Below, piece by piece: positions 16,746 to 25,500 of a stretch of DNA of 49,840 nucleotides (position 1 is its first letter; each line of letters starts with the position of its first letter). The position numbers and the translations under genes are program-made. The stretch comes from Bacteroidales bacterium (GTDB lineage: Bacteria > Bacteroidota > Bacteroidia > Bacteroidales > Paludibacteraceae). The notes under the pieces are model-generated. The model did no database searches and was not told where the DNA came from. It saw only the letters and a program-made list of their open reading frames with translations. The stretch covers positions 1-49,840 of the forward strand of contig JALFGC010000040.1 of the NCBI GenBank assembly GCA_022777485.1, read 5' to 3'.

Positions 16746-18173
16746 TCAGCAGCGGGAGAGGACTGCTTGCAGCCAGCGGTAGCAGCGGTCGGTAGAGGAG
16801 AGGGAGAGACGCTCTTGGGGCGAGTGGACGCCGTACATCTGCGGGCCTATGCTGACCATGTCGAGGAAGGGGTATTTCTCCAAGAACAGTCCGCACTCCA
16901 GTCCGGCATGGATAGCCAAGACCTGTGGTTCAGTGCCGAAGAGGTCGGTGTAGGCTTGGCGTGTGATGTCCAGCAGCGGGGAATGGATGTTGGGCGTCCA
17001 TCCCGGGTATCCGTCGCCGTGGGTTACCTCGTCGCACGCCATCGCCAACGCGTACTCCACCTCGCGTTTAATCCAGTGCTTAGATGCCTCAATGGATGAG
17101 CGTTGGCTGGTGTTGACCTCGATGTAACCTTCTTTCATCTTCACGCTGGCGAGGTTGGTGCTGGTCTCCACCAGTCCGGGCATGTCTTTGCTCATGGCTA
17201 TCATACCGTGCGGGCAGGCTTGGAGCGCCATGATGAGTCGGTGCGCCTGTGCCTCGGGGATGATGGTCTCCGGCATATCGCACGACTCCAACTCGAGGCG
17301 GATATCGTGTTCCACGGTTTGGTATGCCTGCTCCACCTCCGCGGTGTAGAGGTTCCACTCCACGCGCAGTTGCTCCTTGTACGCCATGGGCACGCAGATG
17401 GTGGCTTCTGCCTCGCGTGCGATGGCATTGCGCAGGTTGCCGCCTTGGATAGCGGCGAGTTGGAAGGTTGTGCGAGTGAGCAGGCGCTGCAAGAAGCCCA
17501 CCAACACTTTGTTGGCATTGGCGCGTCCTTTGTTGATGTCGTCGCCCGAGTGTCCGCCCATGAGTCCGCTGACAATCAGTCGCACAGGGAACCACTGCTC
17601 CGGCGCAGGGAGGTTTTGCGGCGTGTAGTGCATTTTCGCCAGCGTGTCGATACCGCCGGCACAGCCGATGAAGATTTGCCCATCGTCCTCGGAGTCGAGG
17701 TTGATGAGGCGTGTGCCTTTGAGGTAGCCATCTTGCAACTTCATCGCGCCGGTGAGTCCCGTCTCCTCATCCACGGTGAAGAGGCACTCGATGGCGGGGT
17801 GCTGCAAGTCGGGGTCGGTGATGGCAGCGAGCGCCATGGCGATACCGATACCGTTGTCCGCCCCGAGGGTGGTGCCGCGCGCCTTGAGCCAGTCGCCGTC
17901 CACATAGGTCTCGATGGGGTCGGTCATGAAGTTGTGGTCGCAGTCGCTATTTTTCTCGCACACCATGTCCATGTGGGCTTGGAGGATGAGGGTCGGATGG
18001 TCTTCGTAGCCGGCCGTGGCGGGCACGCGCAGGATGACATTCATCGCCTCGTCGGCGACGCATTCAATATGGTGCTCGCGGGCGAAGTCCTGCAACCATT
18101 GTGAGATACGCTCCTCGTGCTTAGATGGCCGAGGAATCTGACAAATCTGAGAGAAAATTTCAAGTACTTGCAT
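16746..18173 (-). CDS. pepD: Aminoacyl-histidine dipeptidase (peptidase family M20C)
   Basis: This cytosolic zinc peptidase splits dipeptides such as carnosine-like Xaa-His and other short peptides. The 475 residues match the family length. Metal-site motifs are visible: H67 and D69 in QAHMDMVCEK, D106 in LGADNGIG, the glutamates at about 136-137 in TVDEETGLTG, and the M20 dimerisation part beginning GLMGGHSGDDINKGRANA. The C-terminal His-containing metal ligand is in SIGPQMYGVHSPQERLS. There is no signal peptide. The gene lies 30 bp after the queG-like gene on the same strand, with only a heptad array between them, and is closed by the terminator at 16642-16674. Confidence 0.93.
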   Translation of the reverse strand: MQVLEIFSQICQIPRPSKHEERISQWLQDFAREHHIECVADEAMNVILRVPATAGYEDHPTLILQAHMDMVCEKNSDCDHNFMTDPIETYVDGDWLKARGTTLGADNGIGIAMALAAITDPDLQHPAIECLFTVDEETGLTGAMKLQDGYLKGTRLINLDSEDDGQIFIGCAGGIDTLAKMHYTPQNLPAPEQWFPVRLIVSGLMGGHSGDDINKGRANANKVLVGFLQRLLTRTTFQLAAIQGGNLRNAIAREAEATICVPMAYKEQLRVEWNLYTAEVEQAYQTVEHDIRLELESCDMPETIIPEAQAHRLIMALQACPHGMIAMSKDMPGLVETSTNLASVKMKEGYIEVNTSQRSSIEASKHWIKREVEYALAMACDEVTHGDGYPGWTPNIHSPLLDITRQAYTDLFGTEPQVLAIHAGLECGLFLEKYPFLDMVSIGPQMYGVHSPQERLSLSSTDRCYRWLQAVLSRC

Positions 18174-18179
18174 GATAAC

Positions 18180-18210
18180 TAATTAAGAATTAAGAATTAA
18201 GAATTATGAG
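18180..18210. repeat. Heptad tandem array (AATTAAG)n
   Basis: ATTAAGA three times, then ATTATGA, then GGGCACATGCTC. The array fills the 30-bp space between two genes and overlaps the end of the upstream one, providing its TAA stop. Confidence 0.7.
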
Positions 18211-18908
18211 GGCACATGCTCATTAAGCGGGCAGGCTTGTTGGCAGACGAGGCAGCGGTGGGTGGTGTAGGCTATACAGCGTGTGGCGTCCCAGACAGGG
18301 TTGCGCAAGGCGCCTGTGGGACATGCGTCCTCGCAGCGGCGGCACTCGGCGCAGGGCGTGTCGGCAAAGCGAGATGGCGTTTTTGCGGTTGTTCTGTTTT
18401 CCCTATTGTCTATCGCCTCTATCGGTCTATCTATCACTATTTCCCCGAGGTGCACCATGCTTCCGAGGGTGTGGTGGAAAAACTGGTGGTTGCGTCCGAT
18501 GAAGCCGAGCCCCGCCTTCACCGCCCATCGTCGCTCCAAGAAGGGCGCGGAGTCGCAGAAGAGGTGCTGAGGGAGAGGTGAGAGGGAGGGAAAGGTAGTC
18601 GTCGGGTTGTCTTGTAGGATGGCGTCCAGTTGGTAGAGCATGGACTTGATGGTGCGATGGTAGTCGCGGCGGCACTTGTCGTAGCGTAGCACACAGACCA
18701 CTACCGCCGTAGCGCCGGGTACCAGTTCGCGCGGGTCGTAGCGCTTCTCGCGGTTGCGCTCGAGGTACGACATGTTGCCGTGCAAGCCCTGCGCCACCCA
18801 GCGGTCCATGAACGCCGCGTCCTCGTCCAAACGCTCGGCAAGCGCCACCCCGCAGTCGTCAAAACCGACCCTTAACGCCTGCTGCCGTATCCACTGAACG
18901 CTAAACAC
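18204..18908 (-). CDS. queG: Compact epoxyqueuosine reductase-like Fe-S protein
   Basis: QueG reduces epoxyqueuosine to queuosine in tRNA, using cobalamin and two [4Fe-4S] clusters. The 234 residues keep the N-terminal region (GFDDCGVA, HGNMSYLERN, PGATAVVVCVLRY), the hallmark DSAPFLERRWAVKAGLGFIG, and a bacterioferredoxin pair CAECRRCEDACP and CLVCQQACP. All eight cluster cysteines are present. Two things are odd. The usual stretch of about 20-30 residues between the Cys of DATRC and the second CxxC is reduced to seven residues (IAYTTHR). The chain also ends five residues after CPLN, inside a heptad array, where most homologues run about 50-100 residues further. It may be a compact active form or an eroded copy. 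It is probably co-transcribed with pepD. Confidence 0.75.
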   Translation of the reverse strand: MFSVQWIRQQALRVGFDDCGVALAERLDEDAAFMDRWVAQGLHGNMSYLERNREKRYDPRELVPGATAVVVCVLRYDKCRRDYHRTIKSMLYQLDAILQDNPTTTFPSLSPLPQHLFCDSAPFLERRWAVKAGLGFIGRNHQFFHHTLGSMVHLGEIVIDRPIEAIDNRENRTTAKTPSRFADTPCAECRRCEDACPTGALRNPVWDATRCIAYTTHRCLVCQQACPLNEHVPS

Positions 18909-18916
18909 TTCGCTTT

Positions 18917-18960
18917 AATTATGAATTATGAATTAAGAATTATGAGAGCCCATGCTCTGA
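18917..18960. repeat. Heptad array ending in a small hairpin
   Basis: AATTATG, AATTATG, AATTAAG, AATTATG, then GAGAGC-CCAT-GCTCTG. The ATTATGAG-GC-CATGCT end is shared with the arrays at 18180 and 19625. Confidence 0.6.
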
Positions 18961-19005
18961 ATTGTTGGCATACAACGCCCTCATACTTCTTAATTCTCCA
19001 TTACT

Positions 19006-19614
19006 TTATCCAACCAGCACATCGTGGAGCACCTTGACAAGGTTGCCGAACATGAGTTGGCAGGCAATGGCTAATACAATGATTCCGAAGAACTTACGCA
19101 GCACATAGATGGCGTTCTTACCAACATACTTCATCAGCCATCGTGTACCCGCCAGCACACCGAAGAGCACTACCATACAGAGCAGCACCGCTACCATCAG
19201 GTTCACCGTGTCGTACTGCGCCGTCATGGAGATGAGCGCTGTGAATGCACCCGGACCCGCGTACATGGGGAATGCCAACGGGATGATGTTGCCCGAGCCC
19301 TCCACATCGGTCTTGAAGATGACAATGTCGAGAATCATCTCCAACGCCATCAGGAAGATGATGAAACCTCCCGCGATGGCAAAATACTCAATCTTGATAC
19401 CGAACAACTTCAAGCACCACTCGCCCAAGATGAGGAACACCAGCAGGATAATCATCGAGACGAGGCACACTATCCATGGGTTGATTTTGGTGCCGTTCTT
19501 CTCCAGATTGATGGTGATAGGCATATTCCCCAAAGGGTCGATAATAGCAATGAGGAACACAAACGCCGGCAGTACCTGCCAAATGTCAAAACTGCTAAAG
19601 AAATCTGCTAACAT
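19006..19614 (-). CDS. MarC family (UPF0056) integral membrane protein
   Basis: The 202 residues contain about six hydrophobic segments and the family opening FLIAIIDPLGNMPI, followed by a LFGIKIEYFAIAGGFIIFLM helix and a late TRWLMKYVGKNAIYVL segment. This is the MarC/UPF0056 family of inner-membrane proteins. Its function is unknown; the old link to multiple antibiotic resistance is not supported by later work. The gene has a well-formed promoter at 19709-19740 and a leader of about 90 bases that contains a perfect (GAATTAT)5 array. It is read divergently from efp. Confidence 0.88.
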   Translation of the reverse strand: MLADFFSSFDIWQVLPAFVFLIAIIDPLGNMPITINLEKNGTKINPWIVCLVSMIILLVFLILGEWCLKLFGIKIEYFAIAGGFIIFLMALEMILDIVIFKTDVEGSGNIIPLAFPMYAGPGAFTALISMTAQYDTVNLMVAVLLCMVVLFGVLAGTRWLMKYVGKNAIYVLRKFFGIIVLAIACQLMFGNLVKVLHDVLVG

Positions 19615-19624
19615 AGTGCGTATG

Positions 19625-19659
19625 GAATTATGAATTATGAATTATGAATTATGAATTAT
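19625..19659. repeat. Perfect heptad array (GAATTAT)5
   Basis: Five identical 7-bp units lie in the 5' leader of the MarC-family gene, 11 bases upstream of its start codon. Confidence 0.85.
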
Positions 19660-19708
19660 GAGTGCACATGCTTACTTGCCACTAATCACTGACCCACTAA
19701 TTTCGGTG

Positions 19709-19740
19709 CAAAGATACTGTTTTTTGGGCAAATATACAAA
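19709..19740 (-). promoter_or_regulatory. Promoter of the MarC-family gene
   Basis: On the minus strand TTTG (19740-19737) and TATCTTTG (19716-19709) are 20 bp apart. Confidence 0.85.
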
Positions 19741-19754
19741 TTTCCTATAAATAA

Positions 19755-19786
19755 TTTGTGTATTTCACATTTTTTTCGTACCTTTG
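19755..19786 (+). promoter_or_regulatory. Promoter of efp
   Basis: TTTG (19755-19758), 20 bp, TACCTTTG (19779-19786). It is arranged back to back with the MarC-family promoter; the two -33 boxes are only 14 bp apart. Confidence 0.88.
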
Positions 19787-19845
19787 CACGCCGAATTGTG
19801 AAGAAGAGACTGTAATTTGTAATTCGTAAACCGTAAATAACAAAG

Positions 19846-20409
19846 ATGATTAACTCTCAAGATGTAAAGAATGGCGTTTGTATCCGTATGGACGGGCGCT
19901 TGTATTTTGTGATTGAGTTCTTGCATGTAAAGCCGGGCAAGGGCAACACCATCATGCGTGTGAAATTCAAAGATGTAGTGGACGGTCGCGTGCTGGAGCG
20001 CCGCTTCAACATTGGTGAGAAACTGGAAGATGTGCGCGTGGAGCGTCGTCCGTACCAATACCTGTACAAGGAGGGTGAGGACTATATCTTCATGAACCAA
20101 GAGACCTACGAGCAAGTGCCTATCGCACACGATTTGATTACGGGTGTAGATTTCCTGAAGGAAGGCTTTGTAGTGGATGTAGTGTCTGACGCTTCGACCG
20201 ATACCATCCTCTTTGCCGAGTTGCCCGCGAAGGTAGAGTTGGCCGTCTCCTATACGGAGCCGGGTCTGCGCGGCGATACCGCTACCAACACCCTGAAGCC
20301 CGCCACCTTGGAGACCGGCGCAGAGATTCGCGTGCCCCTCTTCATCAATGAGGGCGAGATTGTACGCGTAGATACCCGCGACGGTTCCTACTGCGAGCGA
20401 GTACGATAA
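19846..20409 (+). CDS. efp: Translation elongation factor P
   Basis: EF-P binds the ribosome between the P and E sites and relieves stalling at polyproline. The 187 residues give the usual three beta-barrel domains: an N-terminal KOW-like domain (MINSQDVKNGVCI), the OB domain near 65-125 and a C-terminal OB domain ending in VDTRDGSYCERV. The tip residue is K32 in KPGKGNT; a Lys here is the site that many bacteria modify, and no modification gene is seen nearby. The gene has its own promoter at 19755-19786 and a leader of about 55 bases. It converges on the regulator gene, sharing a two-way terminator. Polyproline-rich stretches in the window, such as the pectate-lyase linker, could depend on it. 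Confidence 0.96.
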   Translation: MINSQDVKNGVCIRMDGRLYFVIEFLHVKPGKGNTIMRVKFKDVVDGRVLERRFNIGEKLEDVRVERRPYQYLYKEGEDYIFMNQETYEQVPIAHDLITGVDFLKEGFVVDVVSDASTDTILFAELPAKVELAVSYTEPGLRGDTATNTLKPATLETGAEIRVPLFINEGEIVRVDTRDGSYCERVR

Positions 20410-20460
20410 GGACCGCTTCGCTGAAGGACCGCTCACTGCGTTCGCTGAAAGATAAAGGAT

Positions 20461-20505
20461 AAAAGACTGATTAGTTTCGACTATACGAGGCTAATCAGTC
20501 TTTTT
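20461..20505. terminator. Bidirectional terminator between efp and the regulator
   Basis: GACTGATTAG (20465-20474) pairs with CTAATCAGTC (20491-20500), flanked by AAAA and TTTTT. The same hairpin with an insertion in its loop occurs at 34765-34830. Confidence 0.85.
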
Positions 20506-20547
20506 CTATGGTCTTTTTCTTCATTAATTATTTAAAACGGTTATTCG

Positions 20548-20575
20548 TCTTCCATCCTTCATCCTTTATCCTACA
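20548..20575. repeat. Heptad array (TCCTTYA)n
   Basis: TCTTCCA, TCCTTCA, TCCTTTA, TCCTACA, next to the stop of the regulator gene. Confidence 0.6.
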
Positions 20576-20576
20576 C

Positions 20577-22130
20577 TTATAGTTTCGCCACGCGTTGTTC
20601 GAAGGTGTCGCGGTCGCCGAGGGCGGAGTTCTTCACGCGTGCGCGGTAGTTGTAGATAGTGTTGGGGGAATAGCAGAGCAGTTCGGCTATCTTGGCGCTG
20701 GAGTCAATGCCAAGGCGAATAAGGGCGAAGATACGCAACTCGGTGGTCAGACCCTCGCCGGGCTTGGGATAGATACGCTCTTCGGGCACCAGCAGGGCAT
20801 TGAAGTCGGTAACGAAATTGCGGTAGAGGGTGAGGAAGGTATGGTCAAATTGGCGGTAGAACTCCGCCATCTCACGTTTCATAAAGGCATCGGGGTCTTT
20901 CTCGCCAGCCTTGCGTGCCATCTTGGTGATTCGGCTGATATAGTCGCGATAGACCTCTAAGTAGCGGCAGATATACTGCTCCTTGACGAGGTTTGACTCT
21001 TCGAGCGAGGCGTTGAGGGTGGAGAGTTGCGTGTTGAGCATGGAGAGTTTGCGGTTCATCTCCGCGCGTTTGTTGTTCAACGCATGCAGGCGCTTGTTTT
21101 GGCGGATGGTGTAGATACACACAAGCACCAACACGATCAGCAAGGCTCCTACGGCGATGAGGGCGTAAGTTATGCGATGCGAGAGGACCGACTGGCGGTG
21201 GGAATAGGTACTGTTGATCATCACGCCGAGGGGATTTATCTGCACATAGCGCAGGCGTGCATTGAAGAAACCGGCATTGGCAAGTGAGTATTCAATATAG
21301 CGGTGTGCGCGATCCAGTTGCCCTCTCTCGTACATTGTCTCTGCGAGCATCCACGATGAGCCGTTATCGGTAATGCCGCTCTCCACATCGGCGATGGCGG
21401 AGCGCAGTAGCCATTCCTGAAAGCGCACGCTGTCGCCCATCTCCCGATAGGTGATGGCGCGCTCGTAGGCAAAGATGGCGTATGGGTGAGAGCCTGGAAG
21501 GGCATGTGCGAGCGTAGTGTCGCTCAAAGCCAATGCGTGCGCAAACTGCTTGGCGTTGCGGGCTAGGATAAGGCGCAGTTTGTAGTAGTCGGGGATCGCG
21601 ACACATCGGGATGCTTCGTAGGCGTGCAGAAGTGAGTCGAGATAGCGGTCAGAGCAATGGAAATAGGATTGTCTGTGGCACTCCAATTTGCTATATACTG
21701 CGGCTTCTCCGTAGAGGTGGTTGAGCGTAGCGTAGTAGTTGGTCAGCAGGTGGTAATGCAATATGGTGTCGCGATTCAGGTGTTTGGTGTCCTCAAAGCC
21801 CTCACTATAGTAGCCGATGGAGGCGAGGAGGTAGATAAGGCGCAATCGTGCCTCCGTTGCGAATGGTTCCGTGGGTTGCTGTGCGGCGAGTTGGTAGTGG
21901 TGGAGGGCGGAGTCGCACAGGTAAGGCGCATACTCATCGCCGATAGCAAGGTGCGTCTGAGGCGAAGCAGGTCTAAGGCGGAGCGAGTCAATACGCGCCT
22001 CGCGAAGACGGAAGTAGGGCTGCGGATTGGTAATCAGATGGTCGTACACCGAGAGCAGTGAGTCAAGGGTGTCGGACGATGCTGAGAAAGCCGCGAGGGA
22101 GAAAAGACAAAGAAAAAGAATGCGTTTCAT
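20577..22130 (-). CDS. Membrane-spanning PUL transcriptional regulator (SusR-like, DUF6377 type)
   Basis: The 517 residues have a signal peptide (MKRILFLCLFSLAAFSAS), a periplasmic helical TPR-like half (about 25-310), one membrane helix at about 320-342 (TYALIAVGALLIVLVLVCIY), a basic coiled coil (about 345-390) and a cytoplasmic C-terminus with a winged/LuxR-type HTH (about 460-510: LGIDSSAKIAELLCYSPNTI). This layout matches SusR-like regulators and the family I recall as DUF6377. The periplasmic part probably senses an oligosaccharide and the HTH activates the adjacent PUL, whose SusC gene is divergent. It has its own promoter (22363-22394) and a leader of about 225 bases full of palindromic repeats. 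Confidence 0.8.
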   Translation of the reverse strand: MKRILFLCLFSLAAFSASSDTLDSLLSVYDHLITNPQPYFRLREARIDSLRLRPASPQTHLAIGDEYAPYLCDSALHHYQLAAQQPTEPFATEARLRLIYLLASIGYYSEGFEDTKHLNRDTILHYHLLTNYYATLNHLYGEAAVYSKLECHRQSYFHCSDRYLDSLLHAYEASRCVAIPDYYKLRLILARNAKQFAHALALSDTTLAHALPGSHPYAIFAYERAITYREMGDSVRFQEWLLRSAIADVESGITDNGSSWMLAETMYERGQLDRAHRYIEYSLANAGFFNARLRYVQINPLGVMINSTYSHRQSVLSHRITYALIAVGALLIVLVLVCIYTIRQNKRLHALNNKRAEMNRKLSMLNTQLSTLNASLEESNLVKEQYICRYLEVYRDYISRITKMARKAGEKDPDAFMKREMAEFYRQFDHTFLTLYRNFVTDFNALLVPEERIYPKPGEGLTTELRIFALIRLGIDSSAKIAELLCYSPNTIYNYRARVKNSALGDRDTFEQRVAKL

Positions 22131-22200
22131 GCCATTGGGATTTAGGGATTATTATTGGCAATGGTATACATGTTGCCCCATCAATTCAACATTGAGTTAT

Positions 22201-22310
22201 GTCGCCCCGTTGGGGCTATCGTAGTAGGGTCGCCGCGCTTTCGTAGGGTTTCACCCTATGCTGTTTTAGGTCGCCCCGTCCCGATAAATCGGGATAAATC
22301 TCGGCTTTCG
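22201..22310. repeat. Cluster of small palindromic repeats in the regulator leader
   Basis: Three hairpins in a row: GCCCCGTTGGGGC (22204-22216), TAGGGT-TTC-ACCCTA (22244-22258) and TCCCGA-TAAA-TCGGGA (22279-22294). The last is the element also found at 8062 and, as a variant, inside the gene at 8394-8957. Confidence 0.6.
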
Positions 22311-22362
22311 TCTGACAGATAATTTGGGTCAACTCGTATATCATTACTTTTTTATCTGCGCA

Positions 22363-22394
22363 CAAAGGTACTGCTTTTTGGCGAGATATGCAAA
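22363..22394 (-). promoter_or_regulatory. Promoter of the PUL regulator
   Basis: On the minus strand TTTG (22394-22391), 20 bp, TACCTTTG (22370-22363). Confidence 0.85.
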
Positions 22395-22532
22395 TCAACC
22401 CTGCGAAAACAGCACTTCCGTCATCCCTTTATTACCACTTTTTAGAGCCATTTATCCAGAGCCAATACGCTGAATAACAGCTAATTGACTGTTTTTGATG
22501 TCCACTTTTTTATCCCTATACCTGTGTGTAGG

Positions 22533-22564
22533 TTTGGCGGAGGCAGAAAATTGTTGTACCTTTG
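22533..22564 (+). promoter_or_regulatory. Promoter of the PUL operon
   Basis: TTTG (22533-22536), 20 bp, TACCTTTG (22557-22564), 36 bases before the SusC start at 22600. It lies downstream of an in-frame ATG at 22495, which therefore cannot be the SusC start. Confidence 0.87.
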
Positions 22565-22599
22565 CAGCGCAAAATCAACATAAATCTATTTATTTTATT

Positions 22600-25500
22600 A
22601 TGAAAACACGCAAGGAAAGGAGACGATGGTCTCGCCGAATGGCATGCCTGTTGGGTGTGATGTGCTCTGTGGCATTGTCGGCCCAAGTCCGCGTCAGCGG
22701 TACGGTAACCGATGCGCAGAAAGAACCCGTGATTGGTGCCTCCGTTTTGGAACGAGGCACCGGCACTGGTACGGTAACCGACATGGATGGTCAGTTCACG
22801 CTCGAAGTAGCGAGCGAGAAGTCGGTATTGGAAATCAGTTATGTAGGAATGAAGACGCAAACGATATCGGTGGCAGGTAAGCCATCGATACAAGTGGTGT
22901 TGCAGGAAGACCAAGAGGTACTGGACGAGGTGGTGGTGATAGGTTACGGCACGCAAAAGCGCAAGGACGTAACCACGGCTATCTCATCGGTATCAACCGA
23001 AGATATTGAGAAACTACCCATCACTTCTGCTGCACAGGCTATGCAGGGCAAGGCGGCGGGTGTTACCGTGGTGAAGCCCAACGGACAGCCGGGTGCAGGT
23101 ATGGTCATACGCGTGCGCGGTACCACATCTATGAACGGCTCCAACGACCCGCTTTATGTGGTGGACGGAGTGCCGATGACCGATATTGATTTCCTTGCGC
23201 CCAACGATATCGAAAGCATGCAGATACTGAAAGACGCCTCCTCGGCAGCCATCTACGGCTCCCGCGCTGCCAACGGCGTGATAATGATTACCACCAAAGC
23301 GGGCTCGGCAAGCAAGGAGAAGATGAACGTAACCTTCTCCATGTACGGCGGATGGACGCAGGTGAGCAAGCGCATGGAGAGTCTGAACTTCGAGCAGTAC
23401 CGCGAGTACTTGTCCGACTTGGGCTCCACGGTGGTGCTGCCGGACGGGTTGAAGGACGAGACCAACTGGTTTGACGAAACCTATCAGACCGGCTCCACCC
23501 AGAACTACCAACTGTCCGTATCGGGCGGCACGGAGAAAGTCAACTATTTCATCTCCGGCGGCTACACCAACGAAGTGGGTATCATCCCCACCACAAAATA
23601 CCAGCGCTACAACTTTCGCACGGCGTTGGATGCGGAGGTAACCAAATGGCTGAACATCGGTGCCAACGTGGCTTATGCGTACAGCCAAAACAACGGCGAC
23701 ATCTCTTCGCTGACCGGCGTGGGTGCCAACCGCGGCGGCGTGGTGCTGGCAGTTATCAACACCCCGACCTATGCCCCGATATACGACCCCGAGAACCCCG
23801 ACTATTACTACACCAATTTCTATGGTGTAAGCAACATCACCAACCCGCTGGAGAACATCGAGCGCGTGAAGAACAACCGCTCGAAGAACCATCGCCTTGT
23901 AGCGAGCGCGAAAGGGGTCTTCACGCTGTATGATACCAAGAAGTTCAACCGTGGCGATGACTACAACCACTCTCTGAAATACACAACCACTTTCTCCGAA
24001 GACCTGCACATGAACCACTACACCTCGTTCCTTGACCCGCTGGCTACCTCGTGGGGACGCAACCAGTACGGCGAGGGCAGCGACACACGCCAGACGGATA
24101 TGGTAACCGTATGGGACAACGTGGTGGACTACAACGGGCAGTACGGCAAGAACGGGCTGAACCTGATGGTGGGCTCGTCGTGGACAAGCAGCCGATGGAA
24201 CCAATCGTATATCGGCGCGAGCCACTTCGCCGACGGCACGGTGCAGACGCTGAACGCGGCGAACAAGATAGACCCGGGCAGCACGGGTACCACCGCTAGC
24301 GACTGGGCTATCATGTCCACCTTCGCCCGCGTCAGTTACAACTACGACTCGCGCTACCTCATCTCCGCCAACTTCCGTGCGGACGGTTCGTCCAAGTTGT
24401 CACCGGAGCACCGCTGGGCATTCTTCCCCTCGGTGAGCGCGGCATGGCGTATCTCGGGCGAGCGTTGGATGGAGGACGTGCGTTGGATAGACGACCTCAA
24501 ACTGCGTGCCGGCTGGGGACAGACGGGTAACCAAGGGGGCGTGGGCGACTACGGCTACCTGGCTATGTACGGCTACTCGCGGCAGAACTGGTGGGAGACG
24601 GGCAAAGAGCATGCGGTGCCCAATGTCTATCAGTCCTCTCTGCGCAACCCAGACCTGACATGGGAGCGCACCTCGCAGACCAACGTGGGTCTCGACTGGA
24701 GCATGTTCCACAGCCGACTGACTATCAACTTCGACTGGTACTACAAATACACCACCGATATGCTTATGTCGGTGAGCCTGCCCGCGGGCTCGGCTGCGGT
24801 GAGCAGTATCTATCGCAACGAAGGCGAGATGAGCAACATGGGTGTGGAGTTCACCATCCTGTCGCATAACTTCGTGCGCAAGAACTTCCAATGGGATACG
24901 CAACTTAATATCTCGCACAACCGCAACCGTCTAGAGAAACTCGCCACGAGCCAAGTCTATTACGACGGCAAGGTAACCGACGTGCTGTCCGACTACTGCG
25001 TGCGCAACGCGCCGGGTATGCCGCTGGGCTCTTTCTACGGCTACAAGACAGGCGGTGTGGACTCCGAAACGGGTGAGTTGATATACTTGGACGTGAACGG
25101 CGACGGTGAGGTTACCGCCAGCGACCGTACCTACATTGGCGACCCCAATCCCGACTTCACTTTCGGTATGACTAACACCTTCCGGTTCTACGGCGTAACC
25201 ATCAGTTTCTTGCTGCAAGGCTCCTACGGCAACGACATCTTCAATGCCAGCCGCATAGAGACGGAGGGTATGTACGACGCCAAGAACCAGTCCGTTCGCG
25301 TGCTTGACCGCTGGCGCCGCCCGGGCATGGAGACCTCTATCCCGAAAGCAGGATTCGACATGCGTATCAGCGACTACTTTGTGGAGGACGGCTCTTACCT
25401 GCGTCTCAAAGACCTGACCATCGGCTACGAGTTCTCCGGCGCATGGATGAAGAAGATTGGCATGAGCCGCCTGCAACCCTATTTCTCCGCGCAGAACCTC

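Noticed and set aside
22201..22310. Riboswitch or attenuator in the regulator leader
   Set aside because: The hairpins match dispersed palindromic repeats found elsewhere in the window and do not show a known aptamer core.
22495..22599. Earlier SusC start codon
   Set aside because: A perfect promoter (22533-22564) lies downstream of it, and the signal peptide begins at 22600.
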